Under the pieces are notes generated by a model that was not told the origin of the DNA, ran no database searches, and saw nothing but the letters and a program-made list of their open reading frames with translations. A program made the translations under genes and the position numbers. A DNA stretch of 64,000 nt from LMUY01 sp965199005. GTDB taxonomy: Bacteria; Pseudomonadota; Alphaproteobacteria; Acetobacterales; Acetobacteraceae. This document shows positions 16,430 through 24,396 of the stretch, piece by piece (positions within the stretch are counted from its first letter, which is position 1; each line of letters starts with the position of its first letter). Where the stretch lies: the NCBI GenBank assembly GCA_965199005.1, contig CBDAQK010000001.1, forward strand, positions 62,001 through 126,000, given 5' to 3'.

Positions 16430-17959
16430 CTAGGCCGCGATATTTCCGACCACCCGGGCACGGACGCGGAGGGCGCCGCCGGGCATGTAGGCCAGCGGGA
16501 GGTCCTCGATGTCGACCAAAGCGAGGCTGGCGGCATCAGCGCCAGCGGTGACGGCATGCTCGCGCGCGATGCGCTCCGCCTCCGCCATGGCGGCGGCCCG
16601 CGTCAGCCCCTGGAACACCTGATCCGCCTCGCCGGACACCTGGGCGATGGCCGCCCCCACCGCGTTCGCCACATGTGCATAGGGCGGGTGCAGGACCTGG
16701 CTGACACCAGCCAGCCGGTCCGGCACCAGAAACGCGCCGCCACCCACGGCCAAAAGCGGCACCTCAGCGGCATCGGTCTTCATCCGGTCGACCGCTTCTT
16801 CCAGCATGCGCCCCGCCACCGCAAACATCTCGTCCGCCAGCCCGCGGTCGGCCATCGTGACCAAGGAGGCATCGCCCAAATTCAGCCGCCCGGCGGCGAC
16901 CGCCAAATCGGTGGTGGTCAGCGTCGGCCCGCCAAACACCTGGGAGTCCTGCGACAGCCGGTACCCCACGCTGCGGGGGCCGATGGTGAGTGGATGGGTG
17001 ACCACCAGCGAGCCGCCGCCGAGCCCGAACGAGAGCAAATCGGGCATGCGGAACAGCGTACGCACGCCGCCGATCTTGACCACGGCATTGGCCTCCCGCG
17101 GGAAGCCGGCGCGCAGCGCCCCCACGTCGCTGGTGGTGCCGCCGACATCCACCACCAGCGCATCCCGCAGCCCCGTCAGGAACGCCGCGCCGCGCATCGA
17201 GTTGGTGGGGCCGGAGGCGAAGGACAGCACCGGAAATTTCTCGGCCAACTCCGCGCGGATGACGGTCCCGTCGTTTTGGGTGACGAACAAAGCCGCCTGT
17301 AGGCCACTTTCCACCAGCGCCGCCTGGAAGGCGCGAATGGTCCGGCGCGCGAGCGGGGCCAGGCTGGCGTTCATCAGCGCGACATTCTCCCGCTCCAGCA
17401 GGCCGATGCGGCCAAGCTGGTGGGAGAGCGTGATGCTAGCGTCCGGATGCTCCTGGCGGACGATATCGCCGGCGCGCTGCTCCATCGAGGGATCGAGCGG
17501 CGAGAAGATCGAGCTGATGGCGATGCAGTCCAACCCGGCGGCACGGATTGCCCGGGCCGCCGCCGCGACCGCCCGCTCGTCCAACGGCATGATCGGGCGG
17601 CCGTCATAGTCGTGGCCCCCCTCCACCATATGCACGCTGCCCTGCACCAGCGCCGCGAGGTCCGCCGGCCAATCGCAGAAGGGTGGCAAGGAGGCACTGA
17701 CCGGCATGCCCAGCCGGATGGCGCCGACGCGGGATAACTCGCGGCGCTGGACGACCGCGTTGACGAAATGGGTGGTCCCGATCATCACCGCCTGCACGCC
17801 GGCTTGGCCGGATGCCGCAGTCACCTCCCGCAGCGCCTGGCGCACGCCGGACAGCACATCCTCGGTGGTTGGCGTCTTGATGGCGGCCACGATCCGGTCG
17901 CCATCCAGCAACACTGCATCGGTATTGGTGCCGCCGACGTCGATGCCAATGCGCTTCAT
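16430..17959 (-). CDS. Hydantoinase/oxoprolinase family protein (HyuA-like, short form)
   Basis: A 509-residue member of the ATP-dependent hydantoinase A / 5-oxoprolinase family. Two phosphate-binding loops of the actin-like fold are clear: GIDVGGTNTD (5-14) and VVDVGGTTSD in the middle, followed by FGLGGGS. Classical HyuA is about 680-720 residues and works with HyuB; here the protein is short and no HyuB is present. Its ATG overlaps the stop of the DUF917 gene (ATGA), and this short-HyuA plus DUF917 pairing is a recurrent arrangement. It would open a cyclic imide or amide at the cost of ATP. The substrate is not known. Confidence 0.88.
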   Translation of the reverse strand: MKRIGIDVGGTNTDAVLLDGDRIVAAIKTPTTEDVLSGVRQALREVTAASGQAGVQAVMIGTTHFVNAVVQRRELSRVGAIRLGMPVSASLPPFCDWPADLAALVQGSVHMVEGGHDYDGRPIMPLDERAVAAAARAIRAAGLDCIAISSIFSPLDPSMEQRAGDIVRQEHPDASITLSHQLGRIGLLERENVALMNASLAPLARRTIRAFQAALVESGLQAALFVTQNDGTVIRAELAEKFPVLSFASGPTNSMRGAAFLTGLRDALVVDVGGTTSDVGALRAGFPREANAVVKIGGVRTLFRMPDLLSFGLGGGSLVVTHPLTIGPRSVGYRLSQDSQVFGGPTLTTTDLAVAAGRLNLGDASLVTMADRGLADEMFAVAGRMLEEAVDRMKTDAAEVPLLAVGGGAFLVPDRLAGVSQVLHPPYAHVANAVGAAIAQVSGEADQVFQGLTRAAAMAEAERIAREHAVTAGADAASLALVDIEDLPLAYMPGGALRVRARVVGNIAA

Positions 17960-19032
17960 GCCGGGAAAACCGACTTGAATTCGAGGGCGTAGCCGAAGGC
18001 CCGCGGGCCCACGAACTCCAACCCGCGCGGGGTGAGGAAGACGGGGGGCGCCGGCAACGCAACCACGACGACGCGCTGGCCGTAGCGTATCGTCTCGGTG
18101 CCGATCGCCTCGCCGGATGTGAGGTCCAGCACGCAGATCAAATCGGGTGTCATCACCCGCGGGATGTCATCGTGCCACCCCACCGCCCATTCATTCTGGA
18201 AGGCCAGGCGGAATTGGCTGCCGCGATCGGCATCCAACCCATCCAGCTTGGCGGCGCCGCGCAGGAAGCCCTCGGTGGTGCGGCGCTCGATGTCGGCGAC
18301 TTTGCCGGTGAACAGGCGAATGCCCTGCTGCCGCTGCAGGATGGCCTCGATGGGATCGGTATGGTCGCGTTGCGCGGCCTGGATGGCCTGGCCCAGTTCG
18401 ATGGCTTGTGTCGTCGTGTGCAGGATGCCCCATTGCTTCACCTCCGCGCCGGTGCGGGGTGCCTTGCAAGTGGCTACGGCGGAACCCAACTCGACACACA
18501 TTTTGCGGGACAGCCGTTCCATCCATTTCCAGGTCGGCACCTTGGTCACGACGCTTTCGACCCCACGCGGGTCGACCATGGACAGCGGCCAGGGTTGCAA
18601 ATTGCCGACGGCGAAGCTGGTCATCTGTGCCTCCGGATAGGCCCGGCCCATCGCGTCGGCATCCACCACGGGAATGCCGAGTTCGGCGGCGACCAGCAAT
18701 GGGATAACGCCGTTATTCCCGCCAATCTCGACCGCCATCACGGCACGGAAGGCGACGCCGCGATACTCCTCCATCAACCGCACCGCGCGGGCGATCATGG
18801 CGCTGTCGCAAAGCCGCTCCTGGCTGACCAGGGGCGCGCCCATATTGGAGACGACGGCGACGAGGTCGTCATCCGCCAACGCCTCTGGCTGCATCAGGCA
18901 GACGCGGCGGCCCTTCCCATAGAGTTGGCGCATGTTCTGCCAGGCGAGGTAGGGCGACCCACCCCCGCCCGTACCGAGCACCCAGGCGCCGATGGCCAGC
19001 GCTTCGATTTCGTTCAGCTCCAGGTTCCGCAT
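17956..19032 (-). CDS. DUF917 family protein (S-methyl-thiohydantoin desulfurase-like)
   Basis: A 358-residue protein of the DUF917 family, whose Pfam entry is, to my recollection, now named after S-methyl-thiohydantoin desulfurase. ALAIGAWVLGTGGGGSPYL near the N-terminus and AVEIGGNNGVIPLLVAAELGIPVVDADAMGRAYPE-like segments are the family hallmarks. It is the first gene of the minus-strand operon and overlaps the short HyuA gene by 4 bp. ATG 19032 matches the family length; an in-frame start near 19122 would add a non-conserved extension. Two proteins that act on hydantoin-like rings at the head of the operon point to a five-membered N-heterocycle as substrate (inference). Confidence 0.85.
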   Translation of the reverse strand: MRNLELNEIEALAIGAWVLGTGGGGSPYLAWQNMRQLYGKGRRVCLMQPEALADDDLVAVVSNMGAPLVSQERLCDSAMIARAVRLMEEYRGVAFRAVMAVEIGGNNGVIPLLVAAELGIPVVDADAMGRAYPEAQMTSFAVGNLQPWPLSMVDPRGVESVVTKVPTWKWMERLSRKMCVELGSAVATCKAPRTGAEVKQWGILHTTTQAIELGQAIQAAQRDHTDPIEAILQRQQGIRLFTGKVADIERRTTEGFLRGAAKLDGLDADRGSQFRLAFQNEWAVGWHDDIPRVMTPDLICVLDLTSGEAIGTETIRYGQRVVVVALPAPPVFLTPRGLEFVGPRAFGYALEFKSVFPA

Positions 19033-19179
19033 GCACCATCCCGCGATCAGCTTGCCGCACTGTGGGCCGGGTGCAGGATGGGCAGCAAGGCTGGCCGGAA
19101 TGGGATCGTTGATCAGGCGCACCCGTTAGGCTAGCGGACGATGCGGCCCAGGCTTAGGCGGCCGCCAGAGGAGCAGAGC

Positions 19180-19866
19180 TTGCCCGCGCCACCGTCCCGA
19201 TCCCCCGCCGCGGCTGGCAGCAAGCCCGGCCGCTCCAGCGGCGCGGAAGCGTACGAATTGCTGCTCTCCGACATCGAGGATGGCGACCTGCCCCCAGGCA
19301 CGCGTCTGCGTGAAGCCGAACTGGCCGAGCGGTTCAACCTCAGCCGCACCCCCGTGCGGGAAGCGCTCAAGCGGCTGGAACTGCAGGGGCTGGTGACACA
19401 CGAGCCGCATCACGGCGCCGTGGTGGCCTCGCTCGAATATGGTCAGATGACGGAGCTGTATCTCCTGCGTGAGGTTTTGGAGGGCACGGCGGCGGCCCTG
19501 GCGGCGCAGCACGCTACGGCGGTGGAGATCGACGTGCTGCAGGGCATGGTGGCGCGCGACCGTGGCCTGACCGGGGACCCGCGCCAGCTCGCCCGCACCA
19601 ACCGCGAATTTCACCAGCAACTGCGTGATACCGCGGGCAACCGCTTCCTGGACGCCGCGCTGAATAATCTCCGTCTGTCGCTGGCGCTGCTGGCCGGCAC
19701 GACCCTCGGCGCACCCGGCCGGGCTGCCTATGCGGTCGAGGAACACGCCACCATCGTCGCGCAAATTGCCGCGCGGGATGAGGTGGGCGCGGAGGAAGCG
19801 GCGCGCTTCCATATCCGTCAGGCCTTCCAGACCCGGATCGGGCTCGTCCAGCGCCGGCCGCGGTGA
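19180..19866 (+). CDS. GntR-family regulator with FCD domain
   Basis: A 228-residue repressor/activator: winged helix (about 24-88; RFNLSRTPVREALKRLE recognition region) and an all-helical FCD ligand domain with the metal-site pattern REFHQQL and a late EEHATIV. TTG 19180 is preferred because AGAGGAG lies 6 bases upstream; an ATG at 19141 in the same frame has no ribosome site. It is divergent from the DUF917 operon and 71 bp upstream of tcuA on the same strand, so it could control either or both. A 6-4-6 palindrome at 19905-19920 is a candidate operator. Confidence 0.9.
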   Translation: MPAPPSRSPAAAGSKPGRSSGAEAYELLLSDIEDGDLPPGTRLREAELAERFNLSRTPVREALKRLELQGLVTHEPHHGAVVASLEYGQMTELYLLREVLEGTAAALAAQHATAVEIDVLQGMVARDRGLTGDPRQLARTNREFHQQLRDTAGNRFLDAALNNLRLSLALLAGTTLGAPGRAAYAVEEHATIVAQIAARDEVGAEEAARFHIRQAFQTRIGLVQRRPR

Positions 19867-19904
19867 GACGGGCGTTGACAGCGGCGTCGCAAAGGCGGGA
19901 TGTT

Positions 19905-19920
19905 GTATCCCGCAGGATAC
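19905..19920. promoter_or_regulatory. Candidate GntR operator GTATCC-N4-GGATAC before tcuA
   Basis: A perfect 6-bp inverted repeat with a 4-base centre (CGCA), 17 bp before the tcuA start. A TTGACA hexamer at 19875-19880 could be its -35 box, but no good -10 follows at the right distance. Binding by the adjacent GntR protein is inferred. Confidence 0.5.
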
Positions 19921-19937
19921 CGTATTGAGGAGTGACT

Positions 19938-21335
19938 ATGCCACAGGCCAGCCGCATCTATGACGTGGTGGTGGTCGGTGGCGGCAACGCGGCACTCACC
20001 GCCGCCGTGACGGCGCGTGAGGCCGGCGCCTCGGTGCTGGTGCTGGAACACGCGCCCAAGCCGATGCGCGGCGGCAATAGCCGGCACACCCGCAACCTGC
20101 GGGCGATGCACGCCGGGCCGACCTCGGTGCTGACCGAAGCCTACCTCGAAGACGAATATTGGGATGACCTCCTCCGCGTCACCGGCGGGCAGACGGATGA
20201 GAAGCTCGCCCGCATGACCATCCGTCTGACGCAAGAAGCGCTGCCGTTCATGGAGCGGTGCGGCGTGGTGTTCCAGCCGTCGCTGACTGGCACGCTCAAT
20301 TTGTCGCGGACCAACGCCTTCTTTCTCGGCGGCGGCAAGGCGCTGCTGAACGCCTATTACGCCTATGCGGAGCGGATCGGCGTGGAGGTGCTGTACGACA
20401 CGGAGGTGACGGACATCGCCCTCGATGACGGGTTCGTCCGCCAACTGGACGTCACTAGCCGCGGCTTTCCCATGGAGGTACGGGCAAAGGTGGTGGTCGC
20501 CTCCTCCGGCGGGTTCCAAGCCAATATCGAGTGGATGAAGCAAAGCTGGGGTCCGGCGGCGGAGAATTTTCTCATTCGGGGCACGCCCTATGCCAAAGGG
20601 CGGGTCTTGCGCAGCCTGCTCGACCAGGGCGTGGCCTCGGTGGGTGATCCGACGCAGTGCCATGCCGTGGCCATCGATGGGCGGGCGCCGAAATTCGATG
20701 GCGGCATCGCCACCAGATTGGACTGCGTGCCGTTCTCGGTGGTGGTCAACAAGCATGCCCAGCGCTTTTACAACGAAGGCGAGGATGTCTGGCCCAAGCG
20801 CTACGCCATCTGGGGCCGGCTGGTGGCGCAGCAGCCGGACCAGGTGGCCTATAGTATTATCGACAGCCGGAGCGAGCGCCTGTTCATGCCGTCCGTGTTT
20901 CCCGCCATCAAGGCGGCCACGATTGGCGAGTTGGCCTCCCGCCTGGGGCTCGACCCGGCGGCGCTGGAGGCGACGGTCGCCGGATTCAACGCCGCCTGCC
21001 AACCCGGCGATTTCGACAGCAGCCGCTTGGACGGCGTGCACACGGAGGGGCTGGAGCCGCCAAAAACCAACTGGGCCCGGCCTATTATGGAGCCGCCCTT
21101 CATCGGATATCCGCTGCGGCCCGGTATTACCTTCACCTATTTGGGCGTGAAGGTGGACGAGCGCGCACAGGTGATCATGGAGGACGGGCGCCCGGCGGCC
21201 AATTTGTTCGCCTCTGGTGAGATCATGGCAGGCAGCATCCTTGGCAAAGGCTATCTGGCCGGGTTCGGCATGGCGATTGGCACCGTTTTCGGCCGGATCG
21301 CAGGAATGGAGGCGGCGCAACGTGCACGAAATTAA
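19938..21335 (+). CDS. tcuA: FAD-dependent tricarballylate dehydrogenase TcuA
   Basis: A 465-residue flavoprotein of the fumarate-reductase/succinate-dehydrogenase fold. The FAD motif GGGNAALTAA (14-23), the E-rich LVLEHAP, the RGGNSRHTRN loop and the substrate-domain GKGYLAGFGMAIGTVFGR C-terminus are typical of TcuA, which oxidises tricarballylate to cis-aconitate. ATG 19938 is chosen over GTG 19932 because GAGGAG (19927-19932) is correctly spaced only for the ATG. The gene overlaps tcuB by 14 bp. In Salmonella tcuABC goes with the LysR regulator TcuR and the carrier TcuC; here a GntR gene precedes it and no TcuC is visible. A related tricarboxylate is possible. Confidence 0.88.
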   Translation: MPQASRIYDVVVVGGGNAALTAAVTAREAGASVLVLEHAPKPMRGGNSRHTRNLRAMHAGPTSVLTEAYLEDEYWDDLLRVTGGQTDEKLARMTIRLTQEALPFMERCGVVFQPSLTGTLNLSRTNAFFLGGGKALLNAYYAYAERIGVEVLYDTEVTDIALDDGFVRQLDVTSRGFPMEVRAKVVVASSGGFQANIEWMKQSWGPAAENFLIRGTPYAKGRVLRSLLDQGVASVGDPTQCHAVAIDGRAPKFDGGIATRLDCVPFSVVVNKHAQRFYNEGEDVWPKRYAIWGRLVAQQPDQVAYSIIDSRSERLFMPSVFPAIKAATIGELASRLGLDPAALEATVAGFNAACQPGDFDSSRLDGVHTEGLEPPKTNWARPIMEPPFIGYPLRPGITFTYLGVKVDERAQVIMEDGRPAANLFASGEIMAGSILGKGYLAGFGMAIGTVFGRIAGMEAAQRARN

Positions 21336-22473
21336 CCTGATCGACCTGGCCCAAAGCGGGGAGACGCCGGCCATCGCCAATGCCCGCCGCGCGATGGAGG
21401 TGTGCAATGCCTGCCGCTTTTGCGAGGGGTTCTGCGCCGTGTTCCCCGCCATGGAACTACGCCGGGAGTTCACGCATGGCGACCTGACCTACCTCGCCAA
21501 TCTCTGCCATTCCTGCCGCGGTTGCTATTACGCGTGCCAATACGCCCCGCCGCACGAGTTCGGCATCAACGTCCCGCAGGCGCTGTCGCAGGTGCGCAAC
21601 CAGAGCTACGCCGAGCACGCCTGGCCAGCCCCGCTGGCGGCGGCGTTCCAGCGCAATGGGTTAGTGGTGGCGCTGAGCATGGCGGTGGGGGTTGCTGGTG
21701 CCTTCCTGCTGGCGCTGCTGCTGCAAAATCAGGCAGTGCTGTTCGGCGCCCAATCGATGGCACCGGGCCGTGGCTTCTACGACGTGGTGCCCTACGGGGT
21801 GATGGTCTGGGTCGGCACGCTCACCTTCCTGTTCGCCCTCCTCGCATTGGGAATGGGGTTCCGCAGCTTCTGGCGCGCTACTGGCGGGCGGGCGAACGAG
21901 TTGACGCAGGGCCGGCCGCTGCTGCAGGCGCTGCACGACGCGGCCACGCTGCGCTACCTCGGCGGCGGCGGACATGGCTGCAACGACAAGGACGCCAGCT
22001 TTTCCACCACGCGGCGGCATTTCCATCACCTGATGGCGTACGGGTTTCTGCTCTGCTTCGCCTCCACGTCCGTCGCGACGATCTACGACCATGTCCTCGC
22101 CTGGCCGGCGCCCTACCCCTTCTTTTCCATTCCGGTGCTGCTGGGCGTGGTTGGCGGGGCCGGGCTGGTGACGGGCACGGTGGGCATGCTCTGGCTGAAG
22201 CTGGCGAGTGACCATGAACCGCAAGCGCAGGAATTGCTGGGCGCCGATACGGGCCTGTCCGTCCTGCTGATGCTGATCGGGGTGACGGGGCTGCTGCTGC
22301 TAGGCGTGCGGGCGACCGGGGCGATGGGCACCATCCTGTGCGTGCATCTGGGGCTGGTGCTCGCCTTCTTCCTGACCATGCCATACAGCAAATTCGTGCA
22401 CGGGCTTTACCGGATGGGCGCGCTGCTCCGTTATGCGATCGAGCATCGGGAGGGCGCCGGGTCAAGCGAATAG
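21322..22473 (+). CDS. tcuB: Tricarballylate utilization protein TcuB (Fe-S/cytochrome b-like)
   Basis: A 383-residue membrane protein that reoxidises TcuA's FADH2 and passes electrons to the quinone pool. Two ferredoxin-type clusters are visible at the N-terminus (CNACRFCEGFC and CHSCRGCYYAC), followed by about six membrane segments with conserved histidines (RRHFHHLMAYGF, CVHLGLVLAF). GTG 21322 lies 9 bases after GGAGG and overlaps tcuA, which supports tight coupling. Its 3' end overlaps the TetR gene on the opposite strand by 12 bp. Confidence 0.9.
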   Translation: MHEINLIDLAQSGETPAIANARRAMEVCNACRFCEGFCAVFPAMELRREFTHGDLTYLANLCHSCRGCYYACQYAPPHEFGINVPQALSQVRNQSYAEHAWPAPLAAAFQRNGLVVALSMAVGVAGAFLLALLLQNQAVLFGAQSMAPGRGFYDVVPYGVMVWVGTLTFLFALLALGMGFRSFWRATGGRANELTQGRPLLQALHDAATLRYLGGGGHGCNDKDASFSTTRRHFHHLMAYGFLLCFASTSVATIYDHVLAWPAPYPFFSIPVLLGVVGGAGLVTGTVGMLWLKLASDHEPQAQELLGADTGLSVLLMLIGVTGLLLLGVRATGAMGTILCVHLGLVLAFFLTMPYSKFVHGLYRMGALLRYAIEHREGAGSSE

Positions 22474-23055
22474 CTTGACGCCGAGCTTGCGCAGAAAAGC
22501 GGTCCACTCGGCCTGAAACTCCGGGTTTGTAGCTTCCCGGCCGGTGACCAGGCGCGTCATTTGCGGAAAAGCGAGGGGGTATGTCGCCAGGCTGAGCGTG
22601 GCGAGCTGGATCATCCGCCAGTCCATATCGGCGGGCAACCGGCCGTTTTGTTGCATCAGCCGGATCTCGTTGCCGTATTCGGAAATCCGGCGTTGACGCT
22701 CCTCCTGGCCGGGAATGGCTTTCTTGCGCAGGCTGGCGGCTTCCCAGGCCAGGAAGCGAAGGTAGTCCTGGTCCCGTCCGCGCTTGGAAAACCGTGCGGC
22801 GATCAACTCAGTCGGATCTTCCGGCAAATTCTCCCGCCAGTTCACGGCAGGGCGGAACTTCTTGTCGTGAACCTCCTGAAACAAGGCTTCCTTGCTGCCG
22901 AAATGATGGTGCAGCAATTGCTTGCTGACGCGTGCGCGGCGCGCGATGGCCGACAGCGTGGCACCGTCAAACCCGCGTTGGGCAAACTCCTTCGCCGCCG
23001 CCTCGACCACCAGGCGCTTGGTCCGTTCGGGATCGCGGGTTCGTGTCGTCGCCAT
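22462..23055 (-). CDS. TetR/AcrR-family regulator
   Basis: A 197-residue regulator. The N-terminal helix-turn-helix reads GATLSAIARRARVSKQLLHHHF, and the C-terminal half resembles the ligand domain seen in RutR/CerR-like TetR proteins (QQNGRLPADMDWRMIQLATLSLATYPLAFPQ). It is divergent from the binding-protein gene at 23151, with 95 bp between the starts, so it most probably regulates the 23151-33332 operon. It is convergent with tcuB. ATG 23055 gives a standard-length protein. Confidence 0.9.
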   Translation of the reverse strand: MATTRTRDPERTKRLVVEAAAKEFAQRGFDGATLSAIARRARVSKQLLHHHFGSKEALFQEVHDKKFRPAVNWRENLPEDPTELIAARFSKRGRDQDYLRFLAWEAASLRKKAIPGQEERQRRISEYGNEIRLMQQNGRLPADMDWRMIQLATLSLATYPLAFPQMTRLVTGREATNPEFQAEWTAFLRKLGVKLFA

Positions 23056-23076
23056 GGTGGTCCTGGTACTGCCTAT

Positions 23077-23090
23077 TTGACATCTGTTAA
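23077..23090. promoter_or_regulatory. Candidate TetR operator between the TetR gene and its divergent operon
   Basis: TTGACA-TC-TGTTAA is a near-perfect inverted repeat (5 of 6 pairs) in the 95-bp divergent gap; a second TTGACA stands at 23095-23100. Position and shape fit a TetR site overlapping the promoter, but it is short. Confidence 0.35.
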
Positions 23091-23150
23091 GTCGTTGACA
23101 GCCGAAGCGTCCAGGGGAAGATTTCAGAAAAACGACCAGGGGACTCCACG

Positions 23151-24254
23151 ATGGCGACGTACAGACTGGGACGCAGGGCAGCAATCCTCGGCACGGCTGG
23201 CGCCATGCTCGGCCGCACCGCCAAGGCGGCAGGCCCGGTGGAGCAAGTAAGCATCACGCCGAGCCTGATCGATGCCGCCAAGCGGGAAGGCATGGTCGTG
23301 GTTCGCAACAGCAATCCGGTCGATGAAATGGCGGCGATGGCGACGGCGTTCCAGGCGCGGTTCGGGATCAAGGTGCAAATCGATCGCAAGGTTGGCGTGC
23401 TGGGCACCCAGCAATTCGCCACGGAGGAGCGGGCCGGCCAGCACATCATGGACGTCAACTACAGTGCCGACCCCGCCGGAATGAAGGATTTGGCGGAAGA
23501 AGGGTTATATTTGCGCTATACCTTGCCGGACGCGGTGCCGAAGCTGGATCGTAGCACTTACATCCCCGACCTCGGCTATTGTCCCAAATGGACCGAGATC
23601 GTGATTTCGTACAACCCCGGGCTGATCCCGATGGAGCAGGCGCGGGAGCAGTTCAAGACGTGGAGTGGCCTGCTCGACCCCAAGCTGAAGGGCAAGATTG
23701 GGGTGAACGAGCCGGCTGGCGGGGGTGTTCCCCTGGCCACCTATCTGATGTTCTACCGCCTGCCGCAATATGGCCGCGACTTCGTGGTCAAGCTGGGTCA
23801 GCAGAACCCGCGCATCTATCCAGGCTCCGCCCAGGGGCGCGAGGATCTGGCGGCGGGCGCCATTTCCGTGTTCATCCCGAACTGGGATTCCGTGGCTATG
23901 CTCGGGTTTCTCAAGGGTGACCAGACGCAATGGACCTACCCAGAAATCGCGCCCGCCTTTGCGAATACGTATCTGTGCATCTCACGCAAAGCCCCCCACC
24001 CGGCCGCAGCGCGTCTGTTCAGCGCGTGGTTTTTCACGCCCGAAGGTGCCAAGGTCATTGAGGATGGGGCACAGGCCCGCCCTACGCTCAAGGGTATCCC
24101 CGACGAACGTACGGCTGTGGCGACATTGCGAACCACGAATTGGTGGCGGCCGTACCCGCAAAGCATCCGCTGGACGCCCGATACCGACGACTGGGCGAAC
24201 AACTCCGACGACCTCATCCCGGACATGCGGGCCGCCCTAGGCTTCCAGCGCTGA
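23151..24254 (+). CDS. ABC transporter substrate-binding protein, iron(III)-type fold (copy 1)
   Basis: A 367-residue periplasmic binding protein. RLGRRAAILGTAGAMLG is a signal sequence that may be Tat-type (RR followed by hydrophobic residues). The body has the SBP_bac_6-like fold: REGMVVVRNSNPVDEM, TEERAGQHIMDVNYSADP, NEPAGGGVP, RLPQYGRDFV and AWFFTPEGAKVIEDG. The fold is shared with FbpA and with carboxylate/phosphonate binders; FbpA-type tyrosine ligands for iron are not evident, so an organic acid is more likely. A close paralogue (32250-33332) ends the same operon. It is first in the operon and followed by a 142-bp gap before the permease. Confidence 0.88.
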   Translation: MATYRLGRRAAILGTAGAMLGRTAKAAGPVEQVSITPSLIDAAKREGMVVVRNSNPVDEMAAMATAFQARFGIKVQIDRKVGVLGTQQFATEERAGQHIMDVNYSADPAGMKDLAEEGLYLRYTLPDAVPKLDRSTYIPDLGYCPKWTEIVISYNPGLIPMEQAREQFKTWSGLLDPKLKGKIGVNEPAGGGVPLATYLMFYRLPQYGRDFVVKLGQQNPRIYPGSAQGREDLAAGAISVFIPNWDSVAMLGFLKGDQTQWTYPEIAPAFANTYLCISRKAPHPAAARLFSAWFFTPEGAKVIEDGAQARPTLKGIPDERTAVATLRTTNWWRPYPQSIRWTPDTDDWANNSDDLIPDMRAALGFQR

Positions 24255-24396
24255 CATTAAGGTCCGAGGCAGAACAAGCGCTACACCGCTCACCGACGAA
24301 CTTTACGATGGTCATACACTCTACTTGACACAAGTCCTATAGAGGTGACAGCGTTCGGCCAAGCAAGACGACGAAATACGCTTCTAGGGAGGAGGC

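Noticed and set aside
24255..24396. A TTGACA hexamer at 24325 with TATAGA at 24338 as a promoter for the permease gene
   Set aside because: The spacing is only 7 bp, far from the usual 16-18 bp; an internal promoter is possible but not supported by these boxes.
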